DNA of 64,000 bases from Mallotus nudiflorus. Lineage: Eukaryota; Streptophyta; Magnoliopsida; Malpighiales; Euphorbiaceae. Each line of letters opens with the position of its first letter. Position 1 is the stretch's first letter. Location of the stretch: positions 1 through 64,000 of the forward strand of contig CANTUR010000129.1 of the NCBI GenBank assembly GCA_947683625.1, read 5' to 3'. This document shows, piece after piece, positions 23,379 to 35,808 of this stretch. The notes under the pieces were generated by a model that was not told where the DNA came from, searched no databases, and was given only the letters and a program-made list of their open reading frames with translations. A program made the translations under genes and the position numbers.

Positions 23379-25080
23379 ATGCGTAGAACTCGAAGCCTTG
23401 ACGAAGAGCTTGAAGCATTTGATCTTGAAATTGACATAACATTCTATAGAAGGAGGAGAGCGCAACAAGCAACCATGAATCAAGGAAATGATCCTAACCA
23501 CACCAACGGTGGAGGAGAAGGAGCCAACAATATCAATAATCAAAATAATATAAATTGCCTCCTCAACTGGCACTAGAACCCTATGGCCAACAGAACCATA
23601 AGAGAGTGTCTGAACTCTAATATGCAATAAGATAAGAATCCAATTGTGCCTCCAGAAATTGTAGTAAACAACTTTAAGATAAAACTTGGCATGATTCAAT
23701 TGATCTAAAGTTCACAGTTTCATGGACTACTATGCATTAATTTATGGAGTATTGTGGAACTCTGTGGTTGAATGGAGTATCTTCAGAAGCCATCCGCCTT
23801 ATTCTGTTTCCTTTCTCTCTCACAGACAAGGCAGCTAGGTGGTTTGCTGGGTTACCTCCAAACTCCATTAGAACTTGGAATGAGATGTACATAATCTTTT
23901 TTAAAAAATATTTTCCTCCTGCTAAAGCTTTAAGAATTAGAAGTGAGATCAATTTTTTTTACTAGAGAGATGATGAATCACTTTTTGAAGCTTAGGAGCA
24001 GTTCAAGGACTTACAAAGACAATGTCCTTCACACTTAATTCCTACCTAGGATTTGGTGCAATCTTTTTACAAGGGCATTAATCCGATGGTGAGGTGCAAT
24101 ATAGATGTAGCCTATGGAGGTTCTATCATAAATAAAACTCCAAAGGATATTCTTGATTTATTTGAGGAGATTACTACAGTTCAATACCTATAGAACAATG
24201 AATGAGCTATGATAACAAAGAAATAGGGTGTTATAGGACTTGATGTGTTAAGTATGGTCACTGCCAAGTTGGAAACTTTAGCCTATGAACTGAAAAAGAT
24301 GAATGTTAATGCTCTATTGACAAATTCCACTTTAAATTATGAGTTGTGTCAGGGGGAGCATGGGACTAATGAGTGCGTTCTAACATAAAACATGGAGCAT
24401 GCCAATTATGTACAAAATAGAAGCAACCTATATGGAAATACTTACAACTCATTTTAGAGGAACCACCCTAATTTCTTGTGGAAAAATCAAGGGGAGCAAG
24501 GGCAAAATAGATAACCACCACCTGGTTTTGGAAATTCAACTTTTCAGAACTTGCATCAATTAACTTAACAGAACCAAAGCTCATCTCTTGAAGGCAAGCT
24601 AGACAAGTTCATGGAGATGATGGACAAAAGGATGACTCTTCAATAAGATTTGAACCACAAGCTAGAGGTGAAGGTGTACCAAATTTAGAAAGATACTCAG
24701 TTGATGTTCAAAAACCATTCTTCTTCCATTCATAATCTGGAAGTGCAAATGGGCCAAATAGCAAATGCACTAACATCATGCAACTAAGGAAACTTACCAA
24801 GCAACACTGAAACAAATCCAAGGGAGCAAGTGAAAGCTATAATCCTGATAAGTGGTAAAGAAGTGGAACTACCTATAGAGCCCAACTCAAGTAAATAGGG
24901 CAAGGCCACTATCAAAGAAATCTTTAGTAAAGCGAGGGGAGAATCTAAGGGAACCAAATAGCGTAAAGAAAGAGTGTATGAGCCACCCATTCCCTTTCCT
25001 CAGAGGTTGAAGAGAACAGAGCTTGATCCTCAATTTTTAAAATTCCTGGACATGCTAAAAAGATCCAGGTTAACATACCC
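23379..25080 (+). pseudogene. F1 gag (Athila)
   Basis: Starts at the ATG at 23379 (MRRTRSLDEELEAFDLEID), typical of Athila gag amino ends. A retrotransposon gag core follows at 23750-24190 in shifting frames (LFPFSLTDKAARWFAGLPP, then KKYFPP, then QCPSHLIPT and SFYKGINP). The remaining region is rich in Asn and Gln and ends in the LDKFMEMMDKRM coiled-coil-like stretch near 24600. At least a dozen stop codons, mostly TAG where Gln (CAG) or Trp (TGG) is expected. It would form the particle shell of an active relative; here it is dead. Confidence 0.85.
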
Positions 25081-25089
25081 TTTGTGGAG

Positions 25090-25945
25090 GCCATTGCTTA
25101 AATGCCGAAGTATACAAAATTTCTCAAAGACTTGATCTCTAATAAAAAGAAGCTTAAAGAACTGGAGACAGTGACTTTAATAAAGGAATGCAGTGCCTTG
25201 ATTTCAAACAAGCTTCCAAGTAAGCTTAGGCATCCTAGAAGCCTAACTATCCCTTATGAGATAGGGAGTATGCGGTTCTAGAAAGTATTGTGTGATTCAG
25301 GCACCTCCATAAACCTTATGCCTATATCCATTTTTTAGGAAACTGAATTTGGAAGAAAAAAGAATGAATATGATTCTTCAACTGGTAGACTTTACTACTA
25401 AAAAACCACCGGGGATTGTTGATGATGTGTTGGTAGAAGCGGACAAGTTTATATTCCCTATTGATTTTGTTTTTCTAGGTTTTGAAGAAGATGAGGAGGT
25501 GCCTCTAATCTTAGGCATACCATTCTTATACACTGCTAAAGCCTTTATTGATGTGCATTAAGGAACTCTCACATTGAGAGTAGGAGAAGAAAAATGTGTC
25601 TTCGACATTTACAAGGCAAGTAGATGGCCTGTTGATGGAGACTTTTGCATTCGCTTGGATGTAGTAGATAAATGTCTGGATGAAGTTTTTTATACTTAGC
25701 TACAAGCAGCTGAAGATCCTCTACAAGTGGAGGAGAGTTTAAAAGAAACTTCTAAACTTAAACCCTCCCAAACAGACCATCCTCAAAAGCATACACCATT
25801 GACTTTAAATATCCAACCCACATAGCCTTCTATTATTTCACCACCTTCACTTGAATTAAAACCTTTACCACCTCACCTCAGATATACGTTCTTAGGTGAT
25901 AACCAAACTCTACCAGTCATTATCTCTTCTAAACTCACCTTTGAG
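25090..25945 (+). pseudogene. F1 retropepsin-like protease and linker
   Basis: The catalytic DSGTS motif is visible near 25290, followed by NLMP. The flap and C-terminal half lie in the open frame 25349-25561 (KPPGIVDDVLVEADKF, then VPLILGIPFL and AKAFIDVH, the usual LGRPFLATA-type motif in altered form). A single frameshift near 25340 separates the catalytic motif from the rest. Pro-rich linker to about 25945. Homologous to F2 40745-41284. Confidence 0.85.
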
Positions 25946-27400
25946 CAAGGAACCTTGTGGAGATGCTGAGGAAAAGGGTGAAAATGATTGGGTGGCAGAT
26001 CTCTGACATCAAAGGAATAAGCCCATCTTACTGCATGCACAAAATACTGATGGAAGATGGATGCAAACCTATCATTGAACAACAAAGGAGATTGAATCAA
26101 AACATACAGGAAGTAGTGAAAAAGGAGATCGTGAAGCTTCTTGATGTAGGCATTAGATACTCGATCTCAAACTCTAGTTAGGTGAGCCCTATTTAGTGTG
26201 TTCCAAAGGAAGGAGGGATGTCCATAGTGGAGAATGATGAAGGAGAGTTAATTCCAATAACAGTTGTTACTGGCTGGGGGGTGTGTATTAATTATAGGAA
26301 GCTTAACAATGCTACAAGAAAAGACCACTTTCCCTTGCCATTCATTGACCAGATACTTGATAGAATTATAGGACATACTTTCTACTATTTCCTTGATGGT
26401 TACGCAGGCTATAACTAGATTGCTATAGCTTCAGAGGACTAAGAGAAAATAACATTCACCTGTCTTTATGGCACATATGCCTATAGGAGAATGCCTTTTG
26501 GGTTATGCAATGCCTGTGCCATATTTTAATGTTGCATGACAACCATCTTCTCTAATTTAGTTGAGGATATCATGGAGGTCTTCATGGATGACTTCTCAAT
26601 GTTTGGAGATTCATTTGATGGTTGCCTCAACAATTTAGAGAAGGTATTGGCAAGATGTGAGGAAACTAATTTGGTGCTAAACTGGGAAAAATGTCACTTT
26701 TATGGTGGACAAAGGAATAGTATTGGGACACCAGATTTTAGCAAGGGGAATAGAGGTTGATCGAGCCAAGATAGAGACAATTAAAAATCTCAATTATCCA
26801 ACTAATGTAAAAGGAGTTAAAAGCTTCCTTGGGCATGATGGTTTTTATAGATGCTTTATTAAGGTTTTTTCTCAAACTTCTAAACCTCTTTCTCAGTTAC
26901 TAGAAAAAGATGTTCCTTTTAAGTTCACTAATGATTGTAAATCTACTTTTAATAGGTTGAAGAAGGAACTCACATCATCGCCCATTATGGTACCACCAGA
27001 TTGGAGCCTTCCATTCGAACTAATGTGAAATGCTAGTGACCAAGCCATAGGAGCTGTTATAGGGCAATGTAAAGATAAAAGGTTGCATGTGATATACTAT
27101 GCTAATAAGACTCTCTCAGAAGCACAACTCAACTATACCACAACAAAGAAGGAGATGTTAGCTATTGTGTTTGCTTTTGATAAGTTGTGCTCTTATTTTC
27201 TAGGATTGAAAGTGATAGTGTACATTGATCATGTGGCTATCAAATATTAATTATCCAAGAAAGATTCTAAGCCGAGGTTGTTTTGATGGGTGCTTCTACT
27301 TCAAGAGTTTAATATGGTGATCAAAGACAAGGATGGCTCAGAGAACTTGGTAATTAACCACCTCTCTCGCTTAGAAAAGGAGAATAATGATGAAGCAACC
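25946..27400 (+). pseudogene. F1 reverse transcriptase and RNase H (Athila)
   Basis: Reverse transcriptase begins near the EVVKKEIVKLLDVGI stretch (26110) and includes CINYRKLNNATRKDHFPLPF (26285-26345), the RMPFGLCNA motif (26490) and the catalytic FMDD (EVFMDDFSMFG, 26575-26610), usual for Athila. A frameshift near 26700 moves the frame to VLGHQILARGIEVDRAKIE; the thumb and connection follow (VKGVKSFLGHDGFYRCFIK). RNase H is recognisable at 27030-27340 (NASDQAIGAV, TTTKKEMLAIVFAFDKL, YIDHVAIKY). Stops at 26181, 26219 and 26418 among others. Order and spacing are as in F2. Confidence 0.9.
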
Positions 27401-28095
27401 ATCAAGGAGACTTTTCCAAATAAGACATTATTTACACTTGCATTTATCCCATGGTATGCAGACTTGGCTACTTTCCTCTCATGTGGGAAACTCCCTAAAA
27501 ACTTCTCATATCAATAAAGAAAGAAGCTCGTGCATGATGCAAAAAGCTATATGTGGGATGATCCTTATCTATGGAAATAATGCAATAATGGCTTGGTGAG
27601 AAGGTGCATTCCTAACTCAGAGATATATGATGTGTTGCACCATTGTCATAGTTCTCCATATGGTGGACACTATGGACTAAAAAAGACAATGGCTAAAATA
27701 GTTAAAAGTGGATTGTATTGGCCTTCTGTATTTAAGGATGCTAGAAACTTTATCATGAATTGTGATAAGTGTCAGCACAGTGGGGGACCTTCAAAGAAAA
27801 AGGAGATGTTACAAGCTGGAATTCTAGAGGTTGAACTCTTTAATGTATGGGGTATAGACTTTATGGGACCATTCCCTTCCTCTCTTAGGAGTCGATACAT
27901 TCTTATTTGTGTTGACTATGTGTACAAATGGGTTGAGGCTCAAGCTTATATTACTAATGATGCTAGAGTAGTATGCAAGTTTTTGAAAAAGATCTTCACA
28001 AGGTTTGGGACTCCTCGGGCCATTATAAGTGATAGAGGAAGTCATTTCTGCAACAAATAGTTTGAAGTCCTCATATCAAAATAAAGTGTAAAGCA
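27401..28095 (+). pseudogene. F1 integrase, N-terminal part, cut by LTR copy E
   Basis: Contains the H2C2 zinc-binding domain (HHCHSSPYGGHYG at about 27640, CDKCQHSG at about 27765) and the integrase core (VWGIDFMGPFPSSLRS at 27845 and RAIISDRGSHFCN at 28015, with catalytic Asp residues visible). The open frame 27593-28060 ends at a TAG in place of the expected codon after FCNK. Solo LTR E interrupts 36 bp later at 28100. The remainder of the core and the C-terminus are at 31341-31935. Confidence 0.92.
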
Positions 28096-28100
28096 CTAGG

Positions 28101-31100
28101 TGTCACGACCCAAAACAGGGGCCATGACCGGCGCTAGGGAACGGGAATTCTTTCGAATCCGGAACCCGTAGCAAGCCTAAAAATAAAATAAAGCATGCCA
28201 TAATAACAGTAACAGTATGATATGCAGCGGAAAATAAAAATCATAATATCATCCATATCAACTGGATTTAATTCAAAATCTCATCTCATCACATAGATGT
28301 ATATAATCTTTAATACAAATCCAGTTTCAATATAATACATCTCTTTAAAATAAAGTACATAAAATCCCATACTTTAATTTACAACTACTGCAGTGTCTAG
28401 ATAAAATAAATAAGACTCAAGTAGACAATTTACATAAAGAAGCCGGGGCGGAAGAAATCCAGCATATCGACCTGCTACTGAGGTCTGAGGAAGTTGACTC
28501 TCCTGAAAAATAGTCAACGGAGGGGAGTCAGACCTCACTGAGTGAATTACTATAATATATATACATACACACTAAGTGATAATGCATACAGTCAACAGTA
28601 TATATATAATATGTATATATACAGGCAAATTCTTACAGATGCAGAAAAATCATTTTTATATATTTTACTGAAAAATCCCAATTTATGAAGGATCACATAG
28701 AACCCTAGAATATCGCAACCTCAGAAAATAGTGTTAAACAACACTCTAGCCATACAGGCTCACTTAATCCAAATATATCCACTTAATTCATTTAGACAGT
28801 AGACTGGCCCCGAGACACTAAGTCAACCGAGCTCCAGCAGTCTGACTGCCAGTGTGATTGGCCCCGAGACACTTGGTCAACCGAGCTCCAGCAATCACAC
28901 CCACAAACCACATCTCACATATCAATAATCATAATCAAATCAATATCCACAAATAAGTTAGTAATATAGCCTAAATACTATAGGCGTACCGGTACGTACT
29001 CGGTCCTAGTGCTGCCCACTAGGTAGCACGTTCTATTGATATCCTTCATTAATAATATAAATCATTCATTCACAATAAATGATGCATGAATGTAAATGAA
29101 ACAACAATATAAACCATATATATACCGAAAATATACCAAACATAAACCAGGTATATTTTGAGTATATATATGTCAAATAAATCCAATCAAATCATGAATT
29201 AAACTAAAAATATATTTAAAAACATTTTAAATATATTTTATTAATAAAACATGTATATAATTTAATATATACCAAAAATATACCAAAAATATACTTGAAT
29301 ATAAATCACATTATTTATGCATATTCAGTCAAAATAAAACATGCATTTTTTTTAAATCATGCATCCTAAGCATATATATATAATATAGTAACTCACCTAA
29401 TGCGCTCCACGAGACGGGTCCGACGGGCCTGGTCCACTAGCCCTCGGTCTCGGCGCAACTAAACAAGCAATAAATAACCGACATTAGAATAAACCTAACA
29501 GAAATCCTAGAATTCAATCTAGAGTATTAAACACAGAATCGAAAATTAGGGTTCGACTGGATATCACGTTTTACGAGAATTCTACCGAAAATCCGGCAGA
29601 ACCTCCCCTGTAAAACGGACATCTCTCTACTCAAAAGAGTAGAGCCGACCCTGCAAAGAAATACACTTCGAAAAACGAGCTCAACACAATCAAAATCCCA
29701 CGGTCGGACTCCAAACTACAGTCCACCGACCGGGGTCCACAAACACAGAATAATTCCAGATATAACAAAAATATCCTTAAATCACAGAAATACATTTTCA
29801 TAGGTAGAAATTACATATTTAACCTTGAAACACTATAAAAACCGATTAAAACTCATTTTATTAGAAAAACCGTATATTATATATATAATTGAAAATAATT
29901 CCCGAAAAATAGTGTTAATTAGTTAAAAATACTAAATAATTTGTAGAAATCATTTTTATACCTTAAATAAATATTAAAACCAATTAAATTACATTTTTAG
30001 ACAATTTAGGGTAAAATTACCAAAATACCCCTATATATATAAATATACTTAAATTACTTCAAAAATTCACCAAAAATTATACAATTATCCAAAATTAACT
30101 TTCTCAACATATTTATCAATAATATCAATATTTAAACTCAATTAACCAATTAATTTCCATTAAAAACACATTTAACCTAATTTTTCCAAAATTACATAAA
30201 CTTCAATAATTAAAAATAAATACTTAGAAATTCATAAAAATTCCAAATAAATTCCTATAATTCATTTCAACACCTAATTCAACCATAAACTCCAATTTCA
30301 TAATTTAAATAATTAATTTCCGAAAATTAGAAAATAATATTAAAATATTCAAAAATACCCAAAAATCCAAAAAATCTCCAAAAATTCTACAAAAATTCAT
30401 ACATCAAGATTAAGCTACTAGGAACAACATTTGTGAAGGAAGTTTCCATGAATCAATCAATTCGAAGCTCAAAAAAATCAAAAACCCTAATAGGCCGAAA
30501 TTTACAAATCGAAAACTAAGCAATTCAAGACCATTTTAGCTCAAACCAAAGCTAGAATCACACTCACCGGAGCTCAAGGAGAAGAAAGAGACCGGTGGTG
30601 TCAAAAATGGTGGTCGGAGGAGGGAGAAACGGCGGTAGCTCGACTTTCGGCCTCTTAAGCTAATTCTGGCCAAACTCGTCGGGAAAGGGGGCTGCTGGCG
30701 GCGGGGAACGGCTGGGAACGGAGGTGGCTCACCGAGCGGCACTCTGAACGGCGGCGAACGGAAGTTACAGACGGTGGAGGTGGGAGTCGCGTCCGGAGAA
30801 GAAGAAGAGAAGGGAGGGGCAAAAGTGTAATTTGGCAATTCTTTGATTTTTTGATGTATATATGTATATATATATACTTTATACTATATATTAAAATAAT
30901 ATTAAATTACACACATCAAATATACACCACACACATAAAAATATTAATATTTTAATAATTTATACTAAATAAAATTAATTAAATAACAATTAAAACAATT
31001 AAATACTTAATAAAATATTAGGGTATAATAAACCCTAATTAAATACATATACACACACAGGCTTTATTTAATAATTTAAAAATATGTATGAGTTCATGCA

Positions 31101-31335
31101 AGTCCGTAAATACATCTAAAATAATTAATAATAAATTGTTTACGTGAAAATTTCCCCGAAAATGCAAGTCCCAAGAAAATTTTACGTAAAACACTGTAAA
31201 TAATATACCGTAATTAAAATAGGTTTAAAATACATATTAACTCGTAAAAATATCTTAATATATATACAAAAATTATTGACACTGTATATCCCGGTACAGT
31301 GTAAAAAAATATTTTTAAAAACACGGGATATTACA
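28101..31335 (-). mobile_element. Solo LTR, copy E, inserted in F1 integrase
   Basis: TGTCACGACC at 28101 to GGATATTACA at 31335, 3235 bp. The target-site duplication CTAGG occurs at 28096-28100 and 31336-31340. All conserved blocks of the family are present in reverse: terminal block (28101-28180), CTGAAAAATAGTCA block (28500-28520), 54-bp repeat pair (28806-28913), block near 28985-29045, GC-rich block near 29395-29455, hairpin block near 29545-29655, and GC-rich first block (about 30560-30800) next to a purine tract. The frame at 30536-30838 is LTR sequence. Very similar to B and A. Confidence 0.95.
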
Positions 31336-31340
31336 CTAGG

Positions 31341-31935
31341 TCTCTACACTGTACCATCCGTAGACCAATGGGAAAGTTGAAGTGAGTAATAAATAACTGA
31401 AGAAGATTCTAGAAAAGACAGTGACCAACTCTAGGAAAGATTGGGCACTTAAGCTTGATGATGCATTGTGGACCTATCAAAATGCTTTTAAAACTCCACT
31501 TGGAATGTCACTATATCGTTTGGTGTTTGGAAAGGCCTATCATCTTCTAGTGGAGCTTGAGCACAAAGCATACTGGGCTATCAAAGCCTGAATATGGATT
31601 ACAAGAAAGAAAGGGAGAGGCAACTTCTCCAACTAGATGAACTGGAGGAAATCAAGAATATGGCTTATGAAAATGCCAAACTTTATAAGGACAAGACTAA
31701 AAGATGGTATGATGCAATGATTAAGCCAAAGTACTTTGAAAAAGGGGACAAGGTTATTTTGTTCAATTCTAGACTCCAAATCTTGCCTGGGAAGCTAAAG
31801 TGTAGATGGTCTGGATCCTTTATAGTAGTGGAAGTATTTTCCCATGGAGCAGTGGTAATTCAAGGCAATAAAGGTGAACCTTTCAAGGTGAATGGACAAC
31901 GACTTAAATTGTATTTTAGGGAGGAAATATCATAA
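31341..31935 (+). pseudogene. F1 integrase, C-terminal part
   Basis: Continues the integrase interrupted by copy E: a decayed YHP..TNG motif near 31350, then SRKDWALKLDDALWTYQNAF (about 31425-31490), and after a frameshift near 31590 the frame 31594-31935. That frame carries the conserved YENAKLYKDKTKRWYD and GDKVILFNSRL..PGKLKCRWSG stretches of Athila integrase C-termini. The terminal TAA at 31933 is probably the natural stop. Homologous to F2 37705-38150. Confidence 0.9.
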
Positions 31936-33980
31936 CTTATAAGAAATTAAGACTTACAATAAGCACCTACAGCTAAGACGGATGCACCATAACTATCATC
32001 ACCTGTAATGAAGCTGAAGGAGACTCTGCCTAGAGAAATGAATAACCATATGGCTACAATCAAGCTTAGGATTTATGATAAACAAAGCACTTCTTAGGAG
32101 ATAACCTAAGTGTTATTTATTTGCTCTTTTCAATATTTTATAGTTAGTTTGATTCCTTTGAGGAGCTCTATTCTTTATGTAGATTTTTGAATACCTAGGA
32201 TATACATGCAGTAGAGGCTATTCTCAAGTTATCAATGATATTTAGAATACAGATTACTGCAACATCAGGAAATAAATTAGGGAAGTTTTCTTTACTTTTA
32301 TTTTTATTTATATATTTTTTTATTTTGTTTGTGTGCTTAAATGTTTTGTTGACTTTTTGAAAATATTTGGAGTGACTTTGAATGATAATTTTAAGTATGG
32401 ATATATGTTACTATTTCATATTGTATGCATGCATATTAAGGGCTAAGCTTCATAAAAGTAACATGGGCATGCCACAAAATGACACACCCGTGCAATCGAG
32501 TACCAAAAAACGGTCATGCCTTACTTAGCATGCCATGACATTTTGTCCCTTGAGTCAACATGGTCATGCCCTATCCAATACGGTTGTGTGATATTTGTGC
32601 CTTCAATAAGCACAACAGTGCCCCCCTAAGCATGGCCGTGTCATTTCCATGTGCAAAAAGTGCACGATCATGCCTCACCTAGCAAAGCCATTTCATTCTC
32701 ATGCACACATTATGCATGGCCATGCTCTAACCAACACGGCCATGCAATTATTGTGCTTATAATATGCACGACCGTGCCTCACCAAACACGGCAGTGTGAT
32801 TTTCAAGCTTCTAATGTGCACGAGCGTGTGCATTATCCATGCATTCACACATAGCATGGGCGTGTAGATTCTAGAGGCATATGACTTTTCATTTTCATAT
32901 GAACCATCTGACACTCCTTTTTGACCTCCACTGTCCCAAAACCTCCAAAACACCTTTTCAAATTCTTATCCCTTATATATGTATATATTTTATTTTGTAT
33001 GATTTTTTATATATTTTATTCTTTATTATTTTATTTTATTTTTCTTTTTGTCTTCTTTTTTTGCATTTCATACATTTCCCTTTCACTTGTAGTGCAACAC
33101 ATTGAGGACAATGTACAATTCAAGTGTGGGGGGGAGTATTTCCTTACTTTACCTTTTTTGTATTTTATTTTGTTAATTTTGAGTAATTTGTCATTTATTT
33201 ATTACAGTTCATTAAAAAAAATTTATCCCACACTTTTATTTTTGCTAACTTGTTGTAATTATAACCTTTGTATATTAAAATTAAAATTAGCTAGTCTAGT
33301 TGATGCAGTATGTGGTTCATTCTTGTACTATACGGTTTAAAGCTTTGTTAATATTTGAGAATTAGACTCTTTAACTTTTAATCAATCTAAATATATACCT
33401 CTCTTTGTTTTATTTAAAAATGATTTTTGGATAAATTTTTGCAATCAAGAGATTTGGATAAATTTTTATTATCAGGAAAACCTTTTTTCTATTATATAAT
33501 AATTTAGCTGAAAAAAAAAGGATTAAAGGAGAAAAAAGCTCCATTCTACTCCAATGCTCAAATTGAGTATGAGTAATCCAAAGGTACGTAACGGCAGTAT
33601 TCATGCTCAGTAATACATGAATGGTAGGGAATACTAAAGTTGGGAAGGATTCTAATCCAACATAAATAAATAAAAATTAAAATAAAATAAAAATTCAGCT
33701 GGTTATCATATTTAGCTTAAGGGTTGACTAATAATTTAAATATGTTTGACATTCCTTGGTTTATAAGTTTTAGTTCATAAATTCTTATGAATAATTCATT
33801 TGAGAGGTATGCTTCACTTGGTAATATTTGCAGTCTTTTTCTTAACTTATTAACTCGTTTTTTGCTAAATAATATTTGTATTAACCTGTTACTGTATTGA
33901 TTAAACTATCTATAATTTTATTTTAATATGCTTATGTTGTTATTATAATAAGGTTCTTGCTTAAGGACAAGCAAAAGTTC
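31936..33980 (+). other. F1 3' noncoding region
   Basis: About 2 kb between integrase and the 3' LTR with no credible gene. The AAACAAAGCACTTCTTAGGA motif near 32080 is a decayed form of a motif known downstream of Athila pol. From about 32078 to the LTR it is near-identical (by eye about 90%) to the F2 region 37676-35795 read in reverse. A second array of GCACGGCCGTGC-like palindromes lies at about 32460-32870. The pseudo-frames 32651-33340 are AT-rich by-products. Confidence 0.8.
32460..32870 (+). repeat. Palindromic CpG motif array in F1 3' noncoding region
   Basis: About twelve variants of GCACGGCCGTGC or its CpG-decayed forms (for example AACACGGCCATGC near 32741 and TGCACGACCGTGCC near 32765), spaced 25-40 bp. 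Same motif as in U3 but different spacer sequence. Confidence 0.8.
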
Positions 33981-33996
33981 AATTGTGGGGGGTTTT
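33981..33996 (+). other. F1 polypurine tract
   Basis: AATTGTGGGGGGTTTT immediately before the 3' LTR start TGATAATTGC. It is the plus-strand priming tract in the form typical of Athila elements. Confidence 0.8.
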
Positions 33997-34204
33997 TGAT
34001 AATTGCATTTTCAAATTAAAAATTAGACTCATTTTAATTTAATAATATCTCACTTTAGGTGCATAATTTTCCATTTTCTGCATAATAATTCAGAGATTTA
34101 GCATTTAGAAAATATTAGTACATTTAAATAAAATATATACACAATCATGCATTAATTAAATAAATTATGAGTTTTATATTTTCTATCTAATTTTAGTATT
34201 CTTC
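33997..34204 (+). repeat. F1 3' LTR, first 208 bp
   Basis: Matches the F1 5' LTR from its first base (TGATAATTGC). It stops at the target site TCTTC (34200-34204) used by F2 and resumes at 44757. Confidence 0.93.
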
Positions 34205-35794
34205 TATTGAGTGGTTTCCACAAGTGTATGGCTCATTACAAGTAATATATGATGAGTGAGTATCATTCCCACAGAGAGATGAGAAATTTTAGCACTAGGT
34301 GTGATTTTTCCTTTTACAAGCTAATTGAATGAATGATTTTAAACTGGAAGATTAAATTAATAAATAAATAGAATGCTAATGTAAATAGATTATATTTAAA
34401 GAAATTCAGGATTTAAAAACTAGAGCTTGTATTCATTCACTAGGCACTTGCTTGAATTACAGGATTTTGTTAATTCAGTTAATAAATCTCAGTCAAGGGT
34501 AGGCTGTTCATAAATTCCTAAGGCTTCTTTCAAAGTCACTCAGGCATACCTAAAGCAAACACAGCCTATTCTTATGGTCTATTGCATTACTCAGGTTTAT
34601 TAAGTTCCTTAACAGTCTATTAATCCCCTAAGGTCTTGTTTACTTTTGTGATCAAGGATCCCTAGAATCACAGGTTTTATGAGCTAACAAATCATGCAAC
34701 TTTCATTTTCATAAATTTATCCACAAGCATGCATTTAATCAGGCCTAAATTAAACACATGATTAATGAAGCAAAACCTGAGAAATTGATCGATGATAATT
34801 AACTGCAATAAAACAATATCTAGACAAGTAGTAATCCTGGCTATATAAATCCAAACTCTAAAAGAGTTCAGTTAAACATAATGTAAATTATTAAAAACAG
34901 GAATAAATGAATATAAGAAAAAGAAGTCTAGAGAAATAGTCTCAGTTTCTTCAATCCTCTTCTCCGTTTCTTTATCTAACTTTGTTTTGCTCGTCTCCCT
35001 GTCTCTCTCTATTTTCCTCTTCTCTTATTTATGCTCTCCTGCCTCCCATTCTCTTGGCTACCCCCATTTAAGATGCTCTTATATCCTCATAAATAGGGTT
35101 GTGTGTGATGCATGCGTCTGAGTGGAAATTTCTTAAATGTACAAGCATAATTGGACTTGCATGGCCGTGCACACTTGTATAAAGTTCTTTGCATGACCGT
35201 GTTGATGGGGGCACGGTCGTGTCCTTGTCTTTAGAAATTATGGCATGGTCGTGTGAGTGAAGGCACATCTGTGCCATTTTTTGCTTTGGATTTGGCATGA
35301 CCATGTTAAGCCTTGCATGGCCGTGCTCTTTCCCTCTTGTAAAATGGCACGGCCGTGCTCTAGCTTACATAGCCATGCTCCTTTTCTCTTAATTTTTAGC
35401 ACGACCATGTTAAGCATTACATGGTTATGCTCTTTTCTTCCCAAATGTTGGCACGACCGTGTTTTGCATCACATGGCCATGCATGATCATTGCACACCCA
35501 TGTTCCTTTCTCTAACTTTTTCAAATCTTTGAATTTTCTTCACGCATTTAATTTCTATAGACAAAATAAAAATTCAGTGAGAAGAATACAAAAATTAGAT
35601 AGAAAATATAAAAATCCTAATTTATTTAATTAATACATGATTATATCTATATATTTTTTAAATGTCCTAATATTTTCTAAATGCTAAATTTATTAATTAT
35701 TATGCTGAAAATGGAAAATTATACAACTAAAATGAAATATTATTAAATAAAAAAAATAAAGAGTGTAAATTTTAATAGTAAAATGCAATTATCA
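34205..35794 (-). repeat. F2 3' LTR
   Basis: On the reverse strand it starts TGATAATTGC at 35794. U3 contains the palindromic array (about 35120-35520), including a perfect GCACGGCCGTGC at 35347-35358, and a GATATAAG box at 35078-35085. R-U5 (34205 to about 35070) matches the F2 5' LTR but not F1. Confidence 0.93.
35120..35520 (-). repeat. Palindromic CpG motif array in F2 3' LTR
   Basis: About fourteen GCACGGCCGTGC-like units; the one at 35347-35358 is a perfect palindrome. Same order of units as in the F2 5' LTR (44060-44470) and the F1 U3. Confidence 0.85.
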
Positions 35795-35808
35795 AATACC
35801 CTCACACT
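35795..35808 (-). other. F2 polypurine tract
   Basis: On the reverse strand GTGTGAGGGTATT directly precedes the 3' LTR. It is the equivalent of F1 33981-33996, with interruptions. Confidence 0.75.

Noticed and set aside
23346..23699. Reverse-strand 117-codon frame overlapping F1 gag
   Set aside because: Antisense shadow of gag; no motif and no counterpart in F2.
31936..33340. Possible env-like frame downstream of F1 integrase
   Set aside because: No frame longer than about 140 codons, no signal or transmembrane pattern shared with the F2 counterpart, and the region aligns between F1 and F2 as noncoding DNA.
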